From the NCBI GenBank assembly GCA_021648375.1, contig JAKISW010000001.1, positions 1-64,000 on the forward strand: 64,000 nucleotides of DNA, in the 5' to 3' direction. The stretch is from Devosiaceae bacterium. Its GTDB lineage: Bacteria; Pseudomonadota; Alphaproteobacteria; Rhizobiales; Devosiaceae. How positions within the stretch are numbered: the stretch's first letter is position 1; every line of letters starts with the position of its first letter. Positions 56,702 to 64,000 of this stretch are shown here, piece by piece. Both the position numbers and the translations under genes were made by a program. The notes below the pieces were generated by a model. The model did not search any database, was not told where the DNA came from, and was given only the letters and a program-made list of their open reading frames with translations.

Positions 56702-57646
56702 TTGGCATATTTAGACACCAGCGCTAACACTCAGTCTCAGGGTTTTGTCCCTGAGGATATGGGTGCAAGCGTTGGTGACTTTATCGCTTTGCTTAAACCC
56801 CGTGTGATGTCTCTGGTGGTATTTACGGCCATAGTGGGCATGCTTCTTGCGCCCGTGGGCGTACATCCGGCGATATTCATAATTGCGATTATATCCATTG
56901 CTCTTGGTGGTGGTGCTTCCGGCGCTCTCAACATGTGGTATGATGCCGATATTGACGCCCTGATGAGCAGAACAAAACATCGCCCGGTTCCAACCGGCAG
57001 GATTGATAAAAATCAGGCCCTTGGCTTTGGAGTGTTTTTGTCGGTTGTTTCGGTTACTTTGCTGGGACTGGCCACCAACTGGCTTGCTGCATCATTGCTG
57101 GCCTTTACGATATTTTTCTATGCTGTAATCTATACAATATGGCTAAAACGCCGGACGGCGCAAAACATTGTTATAGGTGGTGCAGCAGGCGCTTTCCCGG
57201 CAATGATTGGCTGGGTGGCAGCTACTGGCACTATTAGCATTGAGCCTGTAATTTTGTTTCTGATTGTCTTTTTATGGACTCCTCCGCATTTTTGGGCATT
57301 GGCACTTTATAAAAAGGGCGACTATGCCGCTGCCAACATCCCCATGTTGCCAAATGTTGCCGGAGAACGGGCAACAATCATTCAGATCCTTGTTTATTCC
57401 GTTTTGCTGGCCCTTGCCAGTTTGGCACCGGTGGCTTTTGGGTTTGGTGGCATGATCTATGCGTTGGTGGCAGGTGCTCTTGGACTTGGCATGATTTTTC
57501 TTTCAGTGCGACTTATAGGCACCTCAAAAAAAATAATGCGGTTGCGCTCAAGGCAGTTGTTTTCGTTTTCTCTTTTATATCTGTTTGTGATTTTTCTAGC
57601 ACTTTTGCTTGAAACACTGGCTCTCAGATCAGCTATTTTTGGATAA
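56702..57646 (+). CDS. ctaB: Heme o synthase (protoheme IX farnesyltransferase)
   Basis: 314 residues with about nine helices and the prenyltransferase motif [20 protein letters not shown]. It farnesylates heme b to heme o, the precursor of heme a for subunit I. The start is a TTG after AAGGAAAC. It is in the oxidase operon 24 bp after coxA. CtaA, needed for heme a, is not in the window. Confidence 0.96.
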   Translation: MAYLDTSANTQSQGFVPEDMGASVGDFIALLKPRVMSLVVFTAIVGMLLAPVGVHPAIFIIAIISIALGGGASGALNMWYDADIDALMSRTKHRPVPTGRIDKNQALGFGVFLSVVSVTLLGLATNWLAASLLAFTIFFYAVIYTIWLKRRTAQNIVIGGAAGAFPAMIGWVAATGTISIEPVILFLIVFLWTPPHFWALALYKKGDYAAANIPMLPNVAGERATIIQILVYSVLLALASLAPVAFGFGGMIYALVAGALGLGMIFLSVRLIGTSKKIMRLRSRQLFSFSLLYLFVIFLALLLETLALRSAIFG

Positions 57647-57651
57647 CCCCT

Positions 57652-57834
57652 ATGACTGAGCAGGTATCAGCAATGACAAAAGAACAGACAGTGGATGCAA
57701 AAGAAGAAACCCGTCTGAAACGGCAGAGAATGCGCTCAATTGCCATTGCGTTGAGCCTTGTGGCATTTGTTATGACTTTCTTTATATTGACCGTCGTTAG
57801 AATGGGCCCTGATCTTTTTGTAAGGCCGCTGTAA
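57652..57834 (+). CDS. Small cox-cluster membrane protein (CoxF-like)
   Basis: 60 residues: a charged cytoplasmic N-terminus (Lys/Arg/Glu-rich to about 27) and one membrane helix (about 28-48), ending RMGPDLFVRPL. Position between ctaB and ctaG and size match the small CoxF protein of rhizobial oxidase clusters. It is six bases after ctaB and its stop overlaps ctaG by one base (TAATG). A role in assembly is presumed from position only. Confidence 0.85.
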   Translation: MTEQVSAMTKEQTVDAKEETRLKRQRMRSIAIALSLVAFVMTFFILTVVRMGPDLFVRPL

Positions 57835-58406
57835 TGAATACAATTTCTGCTACACATTCGGATTTTCAAGACAAATCCCGCAAGGGCAATCTTAGGATTG
57901 CAATTATATGCGCCAGTGTATTTGTGGGCATGGTCGGGCTTTCTTTTGCGGCTGTTCCCCTCTATCAACTGTTTTGTCAGATTACCGGATATGCGGGCAC
58001 CACTCAGGTTTCTGAAGGCAATGTAAACGGTATAATTGACCGGGAAATGTCTGTTAGATTCGACGTTACGGTATCCAGCGCACTTGACTGGACGATTGTG
58101 CCGGCCAGCACCGTCACCGACAAAATTGGCGAGGTTAAAGTAGTCACTTACCGCGCCACCAATAATTCTGATGTACCTGTTACCGGAACGGCTTCGTTCA
58201 ACGTCGCCCCCAGTATTGCAGGTGCATATTTTAACAAGATTGAATGTTTTTGTTTCACGGAGCAAACTCTTGCTCCTGGAGAATCGGTGGAAATGCCCAT
58301 AACATTTTTTCTTGATCCGGAATTGGATCAGGTTCGCGAACTTGATACGGTTAATGCAATAACTTTATCCTATACATTTTATGCTTCAGACAGCAGGAGT
58401 AGCTAA
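57834..58406 (+). CDS. ctaG: Cytochrome c oxidase assembly protein CtaG (Cox11)
   Basis: 190 residues with one N-terminal membrane anchor (about 20-40, VGLSFAAVPLYQLFCQITGY) and a periplasmic immunoglobulin-like domain. The copper-binding IECFCFTEQTL and the downstream PITFFLDPE are intact. It delivers copper to the CuB site of subunit I. Its ATG overlaps the preceding stop, and coxC starts two bases after its own stop. Confidence 0.96.
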   Translation: MNTISATHSDFQDKSRKGNLRIAIICASVFVGMVGLSFAAVPLYQLFCQITGYAGTTQVSEGNVNGIIDREMSVRFDVTVSSALDWTIVPASTVTDKIGEVKVVTYRATNNSDVPVTGTASFNVAPSIAGAYFNKIECFCFTEQTLAPGESVEMPITFFLDPELDQVRELDTVNAITLSYTFYASDSRSS

Positions 58407-58408
58407 AT

Positions 58409-59242
58409 ATGTCTTCAGCAACAAAAAACCATGATTATCATCTGGTAGAGCCTAGTCCCTGGCCAGCCGTTGGCTCACTGGCTGCCTTTGTTATGGCAGT
58501 GGGTGCCATTATGTGGATGCGCGATGTAACGCCATGGCTGTTCTTTATTGGTCTTACCGGCGTTCTGTACACAATGTTTGTCTGGTGGGCAGACGTGATT
58601 AGCGAAGCAAATGCCGGAGATCATACCGAGGTAGTGCAGATGCACCATCGCTACGGTATGATCCTGTTTATCGCTTCAGAGGTTATGTTCTTCGTCGCCT
58701 GGTTCTGGGCCTATTTTGACGGGTTTTTCAGAATAGATGATGTAGAGCAGTTTACCCGTGTCGCAGTTTCTGGTGGAGTGTGGCCGCCAAATGGTGTTGA
58801 GTTATTCAACCCTTGGCACCTTCCCTTGTTCAATACTCTGGTATTGCTGGCTTCTGGCACCACTGTAACCTGGGCTCACCACGCTCTGCTTGAAGGGGAT
58901 CGCAAGGGCTTGAAATGGGGGCTGGTCTTAACTATTGCTCTTGGGGCATTGTTTACAGTTGTTCAAATAATCGAATATGCTCAGGCTGGTTTTTCATTCT
59001 CAGGCAATATTTATGGTGCCACATTCTTTATGGCTACCGGTTTTCATGGCTTTCATGTTTTTGTTGGAACCATATTCCTGATTGTTTGCCTGGTGCGCAT
59101 GCTAAAAGGTGACTTTACTCCAAAACAACATTTGGGTTTTGAATTTGCTGCCTGGTATTGGCACTTTGTGGATGTGGTTTGGTTGTTCCTTTTCGCCTCT
59201 GTATATGTTTGGGGCAGCTCGTTTGGCGCGCTTGCTCATTAG
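58409..59242 (+). CDS. coxC: Cytochrome c oxidase subunit III
   Basis: 277 residues with seven helices. It shows HDYHLVEPSPWP at the N-terminus, the lipid-binding EVMFFVAWFWAYF and ATGFHGFHVFVGTIFL, and the C-terminal WYWHFVDVVWLFLF. It stabilises subunit I and its proton uptake. It closes the tightly spaced block ctaB to coxC. In many relatives a DUF983 gene follows; here there is none. Confidence 0.97.
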   Translation: MSSATKNHDYHLVEPSPWPAVGSLAAFVMAVGAIMWMRDVTPWLFFIGLTGVLYTMFVWWADVISEANAGDHTEVVQMHHRYGMILFIASEVMFFVAWFWAYFDGFFRIDDVEQFTRVAVSGGVWPPNGVELFNPWHLPLFNTLVLLASGTTVTWAHHALLEGDRKGLKWGLVLTIALGALFTVVQIIEYAQAGFSFSGNIYGATFFMATGFHGFHVFVGTIFLIVCLVRMLKGDFTPKQHLGFEFAAWYWHFVDVVWLFLFASVYVWGSSFGALAH

Positions 59243-59288
59243 ATTTGGTCTGTGACGGAACAAAACAATGTGCAAATAAAAGAAATGA

Positions 59289-59315
59289 AAGGTGCTCAAT
59301 AGCACCCTTCATTAT
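59289..59315 (+). terminator. Weak hairpin after coxC
   Basis: GGTGCT-CAAT-AGCACC (59291-59306) forms a 6-bp stem followed by CTTCATTATTT. The T tract is interrupted, so it could attenuate rather than end the oxidase transcript before the SURF1 gene. Confidence 0.5.
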
Positions 59316-59481
59316 TTAAGATCTTTTGGTCTAATTTAAGATATCGTTTTTTGGCTTTGATGCTTATTAATTTGAGTTTGTGGATAACCAACTACAACTA
59401 TTTTGGATATTGTTCCTATGCGTCCGTTTAAAGGCATAAGAAACTCCCTACAATGTAGGCTTTCGGCCCAGGAGGGCAAAA

Positions 59482-60273
59482 TTGAGTAATTCCATTAGTT
59501 CCGATATCGACAAAGATCCGGTCATTGCTAAACAAGAGCCAAAAAAATCTAAAGCCAATCGCATCAGCTTTGTAGTCTTTATGCTTTTGCTAACAGCTCT
59601 TTTTGCCTTTCTTGGCAATTGGCAGCTCAACAGGCTGGCAGTAAAAGACGCAATGATTGCAGATATTGAAGAGCGGATAGGCAATGGCCCCATTGAGCTC
59701 CCATCGATAGCCGAATGGGTTGGCTTTGATCCTGAAATCTATGATTTCCGACCCTTAACAATCACAGGAACTTTTGATCATAGCCAAACCATTCGAATAT
59801 TTACCTTTTTAACCGCCGATGATGGCACTCATTATGGCCCGGGTTATTGGATTGTTGCCCCTTTTTATCTCAAGGACGGCGGCATGATTTTTGTTAATCG
59901 CGGGTATGTGCCTGAGTTTCTTGCTGATGGATTTATAGATGGCGGGGCCGGTCCGATTGATGAAGTGACCCTTGTTGGCCTTGGGCGTGTAACTGAGCCA
60001 ACTAATGCATTTACACCGGGTTCTGAATTTGAAAACCGGATTGACTGGGTGCGAAATGTTGAGCGCCTTACCCAGTTTCTGGATGAAGAAACTCAGCCTA
60101 TAGCCCCGATATATTTCAATGATGGCTTAACACCTGATGGCTCTCTTCCCCAGGGTGGTGAAACTAAATTGACCGTTGTTAACAAACATCTGGAATATGC
60201 GATAACCTGGTTTTCATTGGCGATTCTCACACCACTTTTGTTGCTGGTATGGATGCGCAGAACGGATAAATAG
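59482..60273 (+). CDS. SURF1 family oxidase assembly protein
   Basis: 263 residues with two membrane helices, near residues 30-48 (FVVFMLLLTALFAFLGNWQL) and 240-258, flanking a periplasmic domain. FLGNWQLNRL, FDHSQTIRIF, YWIVAPF and VNRGYVP are hallmarks of the family, which helps place heme a in subunit I. The start is a TTG with AGGAGG seven bases upstream. It is separated from coxC by 239 bp with a possible hairpin, so it may have its own promoter. Confidence 0.94.
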   Translation: MSNSISSDIDKDPVIAKQEPKKSKANRISFVVFMLLLTALFAFLGNWQLNRLAVKDAMIADIEERIGNGPIELPSIAEWVGFDPEIYDFRPLTITGTFDHSQTIRIFTFLTADDGTHYGPGYWIVAPFYLKDGGMIFVNRGYVPEFLADGFIDGGAGPIDEVTLVGLGRVTEPTNAFTPGSEFENRIDWVRNVERLTQFLDEETQPIAPIYFNDGLTPDGSLPQGGETKLTVVNKHLEYAITWFSLAILTPLLLLVWMRRTDK

Positions 60274-60519
60274 GTCAAGTTTTTAGCAATGGCCTTTGAC
60301 AAACGGGAACGCACAAAAAAGAAAAACCACACAAATTTGATGTTTATTGGCACATAATTTTGATGTGGTTGCCTAGCGGGTTAGGATTGCTTAAACAACT
60401 CACCAACGCCAAGTACCAAAATTGTGGTTCCCATAGCGTTTTAGAATAAAAATAATAAAGCATGCTTTGACTGATTTAAAACATAACAGACATAAAAAAT
60501 TCAAGGTTATCCAATTTTT

Positions 60520-61911
60520 ATGAAATATATTTCCACACGCGGTCAAGCGCCGGAACTGGGTTTTTGCGATGCTGTCATGGCAGGTCTGGCTGAAGACGGT
60601 GGTCTTTATCTGCCAAAAACATGGCCCCAACTTGAAAAACAACAAATAGCCGGTATGGCCAATAAATCATACGCCCATACGGCGTATGAAATTATTTCGC
60701 CCTTTGTCGACGGAGAAATAGAAGAGACGGTCTTGCGCGAGATGATTGAGCAGGCCTACGCATCATTTCCCCATCCAAGCGTTGCACCGATTATAGAGCT
60801 GGAACCTGGACATTTTATATTAGAGCTGTTTCATGGTCCTACACTGGCATTCAAAGACGTTGCCATGCAATTGCTGGCAAGGATTGTTGATCATATTCTC
60901 ACTCAAAGGGGACAAAGGGCAACAATTGTTGGCGCGACGTCCGGAGATACCGGATCTGCTGCCATAGAGGCATTTCGCAATCGATCCAATATAGATATAT
61001 TTATCCTGCATCCCCATGGCCGCGTTTCTGATGTTCAACGACGCCAAATGACAACAATTTTGGATGAAAACGTCCACAATATTGCGCTCGAAGGCTCGTT
61101 TGATGATTGCCAAAAACTTGTCAAAGACATGTTTTTGAATGTTCAATTTAAAAAATCTATAAACTTAACCGGGGTTAATTCAATTAACTGGGGCAGAATT
61201 GTTGCTCAGATTGTTTATTACTTTACATCAGCGGTTGCCGTTGGTGCTCCCCACAGACCGGTGAGTTTTACGGTACCAACCGGAAATTTTGGAGACATAT
61301 TTGCCGGTTACGCCGCCAAACAAATGGGCTTGAATATTAATAAACTGGTGATAGCCACCAACTCAAATGATATTTTACGTCGTGCGCTAACCACGGGCAC
61401 CTATCAGACTTCAGGCGTTAAGCCCACCCAAAGCCCCTCAATGGATATTCAGATTTCTTCAAATTTTGAACGTTTATTGTTTGAAGCCGGTAATAAAAAC
61501 TCTGATGAAATTCGCTCAAAGATGAACTCCCTTGCCCAATCGGGTGCCTTTTCGATTGACGAGCAATCCCTCGCTCAAATTTCAAAAAATTTCGCGGTTG
61601 GCTCCAGTTCCGATAAAGAAACATCCACGACAATAAAATCAACCTATGAGCAATCGGGCTATCTGCTTGACCCCCATAGCGCTGTTGGCGTGCATGTGGC
61701 GCGCCAACAAATGGATGCGAACTTTCCAATGATTACCCTGGCAACGGCACATCCGGCAAAATTCCCAGATGCGGTACAAGCCGCATCTTCTGTTTTTCCA
61801 TCATTGCCGCCGCTGTTATCCGACATTCACGACCGGTCAGAAAAATGTGAACTGCTGGCCAATGATCCCCAGATAATTCAAGAATATATACGCAGTCGAA
61901 CCTCTGCGTAA
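60520..61911 (+). CDS. thrC: Threonine synthase
   Basis: 463 residues of the PLP-dependent enzyme that converts O-phosphohomoserine to threonine. The N-terminal MKYISTRGQAPELGFCDAV, the PLP lysine in GPTLAFKDVAMQ, GATSGDTGSAAIEA and the phosphate loop TGNFGDIFAGYAAK are all present. It precedes the M16 peptidase by 13 bp, a conserved pairing in alphaproteobacteria. thrB and ispH, frequent neighbours further upstream, are missing here. Confidence 0.96.
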   Translation: MKYISTRGQAPELGFCDAVMAGLAEDGGLYLPKTWPQLEKQQIAGMANKSYAHTAYEIISPFVDGEIEETVLREMIEQAYASFPHPSVAPIIELEPGHFILELFHGPTLAFKDVAMQLLARIVDHILTQRGQRATIVGATSGDTGSAAIEAFRNRSNIDIFILHPHGRVSDVQRRQMTTILDENVHNIALEGSFDDCQKLVKDMFLNVQFKKSINLTGVNSINWGRIVAQIVYYFTSAVAVGAPHRPVSFTVPTGNFGDIFAGYAAKQMGLNINKLVIATNSNDILRRALTTGTYQTSGVKPTQSPSMDIQISSNFERLLFEAGNKNSDEIRSKMNSLAQSGAFSIDEQSLAQISKNFAVGSSSDKETSTTIKSTYEQSGYLLDPHSAVGVHVARQQMDANFPMITLATAHPAKFPDAVQAASSVFPSLPPLLSDIHDRSEKCELLANDPQIIQEYIRSRTSA

Positions 61912-61924
61912 CAGGAGAATAATT

Positions 61925-63187
61925 TTGAGCGTATCCAGCACCAGATTAGAAAACGGCATGACCGTTTTGTCCCATCACATGCCTCATCTGGAGAGTGCTT
62001 CAATGGGGGTCTGGGTAAAAGCAGGTTCCCGCTGGGAGCGTCCGGAAGAAAATGGCATTTCTCACTTCCTGGAGCATATGGCATTCAAGGGTACAAAAAC
62101 CCGCTCGTCTCGGCAGGTTGTTGAACAGATCGAAAAGGTCGGCGGTGATCTGAACGCTGCAACTTCCATTGAACATACTGGCTATTTTGCCAGGATATTG
62201 AAGGATGACGTTCCCCTTGCCACCGACATTCTTTCAGATATTTTGTGCAACTCAGTTTTTAACCCTAAAGATCTGGCGCGTGAGCAACATGTAATTGAGC
62301 AGGAAATAGGCGCGTCTCTGGATGACCCCAATGATCAGGTTTTTGACCTGTTTCAAAAGGCGGTGTTTCCTGATCAGGCCATAGGTCGCCCGATCCTTGG
62401 AACAGTTAAATCCGTTAAAAGTTTTGGCGCGGATCAACTGCGCTCCTATATGGATAGAAATTATGTGGGTAATCGAATGGTTGTCAGCGCTGCTGGCAAT
62501 GTTGAGCATGATCGTTTGGTTGATATGGTTTCTAAACGCTTTGCCCATCTTAAGCCCGATGGTGATATGGAGCCGGTTGCCGCCAAATATATCGGCGGAG
62601 ATATGCGCAAAAAAACGGATAACGAGCAGGCCCAGATAATTATTGGACTGGAAGGGCGCCCCTATAATTCTGACGGATTTTATGCTTCCCAGATTTTGGC
62701 ATCAATCCTTGGCGGCGGCATGAGCTCGCGTCTGTTTCAGGAGGTTCGTGAAAAACGTGGCCTTTGTTATTCGATCTATGCGTTCAACTGGGCATTTGCC
62801 GATAGTGGAGTATTTGGTGTTTCAGCTTCCACTGGTGAAGAGGATGTGGGCGAGCTGGTTCATGTAATTCTTGATGAATTGCGCAACGCTGTTCAAAATA
62901 TTACTGAGGATGAAGTGCTAAGGGTACGCAACCAGATCAGGGCCGGCTTGCTAATGTCCCTTGAAAGCCCAACCAGCCGGGCTGGGCAAATAGCTCGTCA
63001 GCAGATTTTATGGGGGCGCCCCATCGAAATGAGTGAAACTATTGAGCGGATCAATAAGATTGATGTTAATCGTATCAAGGAAATCGCCGGGCAACTATTC
63101 AGCAGTAAAAATCTTTCCATTGCCGCCAACGGTCCCATTTCGCAATTGCCGCCTTTGGATGAACTAGTGGAATACTTTACCAAATGA
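61925..63187 (+). CDS. M16 family zinc peptidase (processing peptidase-like)
   Basis: 420 residues with the inverted zinc motif HFLEHMAFKGT and the downstream Glu in the EIGASLDDPNDQVFD region. A second inactive homologous half follows, with GGGMSSRLFQEVREKRGLCYS. This is the bacterial relative of the mitochondrial processing peptidase beta subunit. No signal peptide is seen. The start is a TTG, six bases after AGGAGA. It lies in a probable operon after thrC. Confidence 0.94.
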   Translation: MSVSSTRLENGMTVLSHHMPHLESASMGVWVKAGSRWERPEENGISHFLEHMAFKGTKTRSSRQVVEQIEKVGGDLNAATSIEHTGYFARILKDDVPLATDILSDILCNSVFNPKDLAREQHVIEQEIGASLDDPNDQVFDLFQKAVFPDQAIGRPILGTVKSVKSFGADQLRSYMDRNYVGNRMVVSAAGNVEHDRLVDMVSKRFAHLKPDGDMEPVAAKYIGGDMRKKTDNEQAQIIIGLEGRPYNSDGFYASQILASILGGGMSSRLFQEVREKRGLCYSIYAFNWAFADSGVFGVSASTGEEDVGELVHVILDELRNAVQNITEDEVLRVRNQIRAGLLMSLESPTSRAGQIARQQILWGRPIEMSETIERINKIDVNRIKEIAGQLFSSKNLSIAANGPISQLPPLDELVEYFTK

Positions 63188-63223
63188 ACGTACGATTTAC
63201 TTTGGCATACATGGATAATTGAT

Positions 63224-63838
63224 TTGTGGGGAAGAAAAAAATCGCCGGTACTGGAGGAGGCTGGCTTGCGCCTTCGGCTTCCCAAACGCGCTGATTTTGC
63301 CGCCTGGCAAAATGTCCGTTCTGCCAGCCGCCCGTTTTTAACTCCGTTTGAGCCAAAATGGCATGACTATGAATTGACCCGCAACTCATTTGTAAAGCGG
63401 GTAAAAATCAGCGCTAATCGCGCGGGTAAAAATGCAGAATTTTCACTGTTTATTTTTACCCTGAAAAAAGAAAAGAACCGGGTGAAGGAAATATTTGTTG
63501 GAGGTGTTACCCTGTCAAATATTCGCTACGGTGCCGCCTATCATGCAAATATCGGCTATTGGCTGGGTGAGGAGCAAACCGGTAATGGTTATATGAACCG
63601 GGCGATTGCTTTGGTGATGCCGTTTGCATTTGACGAATTAAAATTGCGGCGTATTCACGCAGCTTGCCTGCCCGAGAACGACAGGTCCAAAAATGTATTG
63701 ATAAAAAATGGCTTTCAAAAAGAGGGATTTGCCCCCAAATACTTGCAAATCAACGGAGAAATGCGTGATCATTTGTTGTTTGGGATAACTAAAGATCAAT
63801 TTGCCACAATTAAGCGTCATTCATCCAAAAGCTTGTAG
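63224..63838 (+). CDS. GNAT family N-acetyltransferase, RimJ-like
   Basis: 204 residues. The fold is recognisable from LRLPKRADFAAWQNVR, the core NIRYGAAYHANIGYWLGEEQTGNGYM and the C-terminal LRRIHAACLPENDRSKNVLIKNGF, which includes the acetyl-CoA loop region and the RimJ/RimL-type ending. Such enzymes acetylate ribosomal-protein N-termini or small amines. Start is a TTG; it follows the peptidase by 36 bp. Confidence 0.9.
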   Translation: MWGRKKSPVLEEAGLRLRLPKRADFAAWQNVRSASRPFLTPFEPKWHDYELTRNSFVKRVKISANRAGKNAEFSLFIFTLKKEKNRVKEIFVGGVTLSNIRYGAAYHANIGYWLGEEQTGNGYMNRAIALVMPFAFDELKLRRIHAACLPENDRSKNVLIKNGFQKEGFAPKYLQINGEMRDHLLFGITKDQFATIKRHSSKSL

Positions 63839-63900
63839 ATTAAGCAATTCCCCGCTACCAAGGGCAAGATTGCGAATAAAAATAGGATTACCCGGCAGAA

Positions 63901-64000
63901 ATGCGTCACCTTGTAGCTCTGGCGAAATATATTGTGTTTTCGATCATGGCAATTGCGGTCATGACGATTGCACCTGCCAGTGCGTTTGAGGTGATTGCGG
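63901..64000 (+). CDS. N-terminus of an exported protein, cut by window end
   Basis: The ATG at 63901 opens 33 codons to the window edge. The product begins with a short basic segment and a hydrophobic stretch ending APASAFEV, a good signal peptide with an Ala-x-Ala cleavage site. Nothing further can be said of the mature protein. An AGGA lies about 15 bases upstream. Confidence 0.6.
   Translation, partial: MRHLVALAKYIVFSIMAIAVMTIAPASAFEVIA

Overview
The window reads as a compact chromosomal segment of an alphaproteobacterium of the Hyphomicrobiales (Rhizobiales) type. The evidence is the gene repertoire and gene order: a ChvI/ChvG two-component pair next to a short HPr kinase, hisS-hisZ-hisG with a short HisG, a plant-like glutamate-cysteine ligase, the cluster ialB-coxB-coxA-ctaB-coxF-ctaG-coxC-SURF1, DUF1127/DUF2093/DUF4170/DUF3422 proteins, and palindromic intergenic repeats resembling rhizobial RIME-type elements. 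Base composition is moderate to AT-leaning and TTG/GTG starts are frequent. I cannot name a genus.

Layout. 1-1064 is decayed accessory DNA: the tail of an IS30-type transposase with an internal stop and a fragment of a PD-(D/E)xK (Mrr-like) nuclease, lying against the 3' end of tRNA-Arg(CCG). 1507-8149: a solitary Aer-like PAS protein, polA, a HAD phosphatase, an MFS carrier and a SleB-type wall hydrolase. 8309-16055: envelope signalling and surface genes (chvI, chvG, hprK, an epimerase, a DUF3422 membrane protein, a TadG-like von Willebrand protein and a single-domain receiver). 16176-22416: tag, the histidine genes, a GtrA/glycosyltransferase pair and a TSUP carrier. 22458-24690: groES-groEL with a CIRCE operator and a terminator. 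24802-28939: a signalling patch of a sigma-54 activator, a membrane-anchored degenerate EAL protein, CheZ-like and CheY-like proteins.

29259-36542 holds ribF, ileS, lspA, a lipoprotein, a RluB-type pseudouridine synthase and rsmD. 36567-43803 holds a HAD phosphatase, mutL, tadA, a patatin, purD, xseA and a DUF2093 gene. 43809-49215 holds DUF4170, a CysQ-like phosphatase, a DUF6101-like protein, ubiA, rsmE and gshA. 49232-53531 holds a TPR protein, a LysR regulator divergent from a DUF1127 gene, a MATE pump and an IalB-type protein. 54010-60273 encodes the aa3 cytochrome c oxidase with its heme and copper assembly factors. 60520-64000 holds thrC, an M16 processing peptidase, a GNAT acetyltransferase and the start of a secreted protein that runs off the window.

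Most of the window is housekeeping. The points that stand out are a duplicated groEL tail giving an in-frame 23-codon extension after the stop, a compositionally foreign patch inside hisS, two intergenic repeats whose stems co-vary, a symmetric operator candidate between the LysR and DUF1127 genes, a likely ATT start for the CysQ-like gene, the degenerate EAL/CheYZ signalling patch and a cysteine-rich insertion in the TadG-like protein. I found no CRISPR array, prophage or intact defence system.
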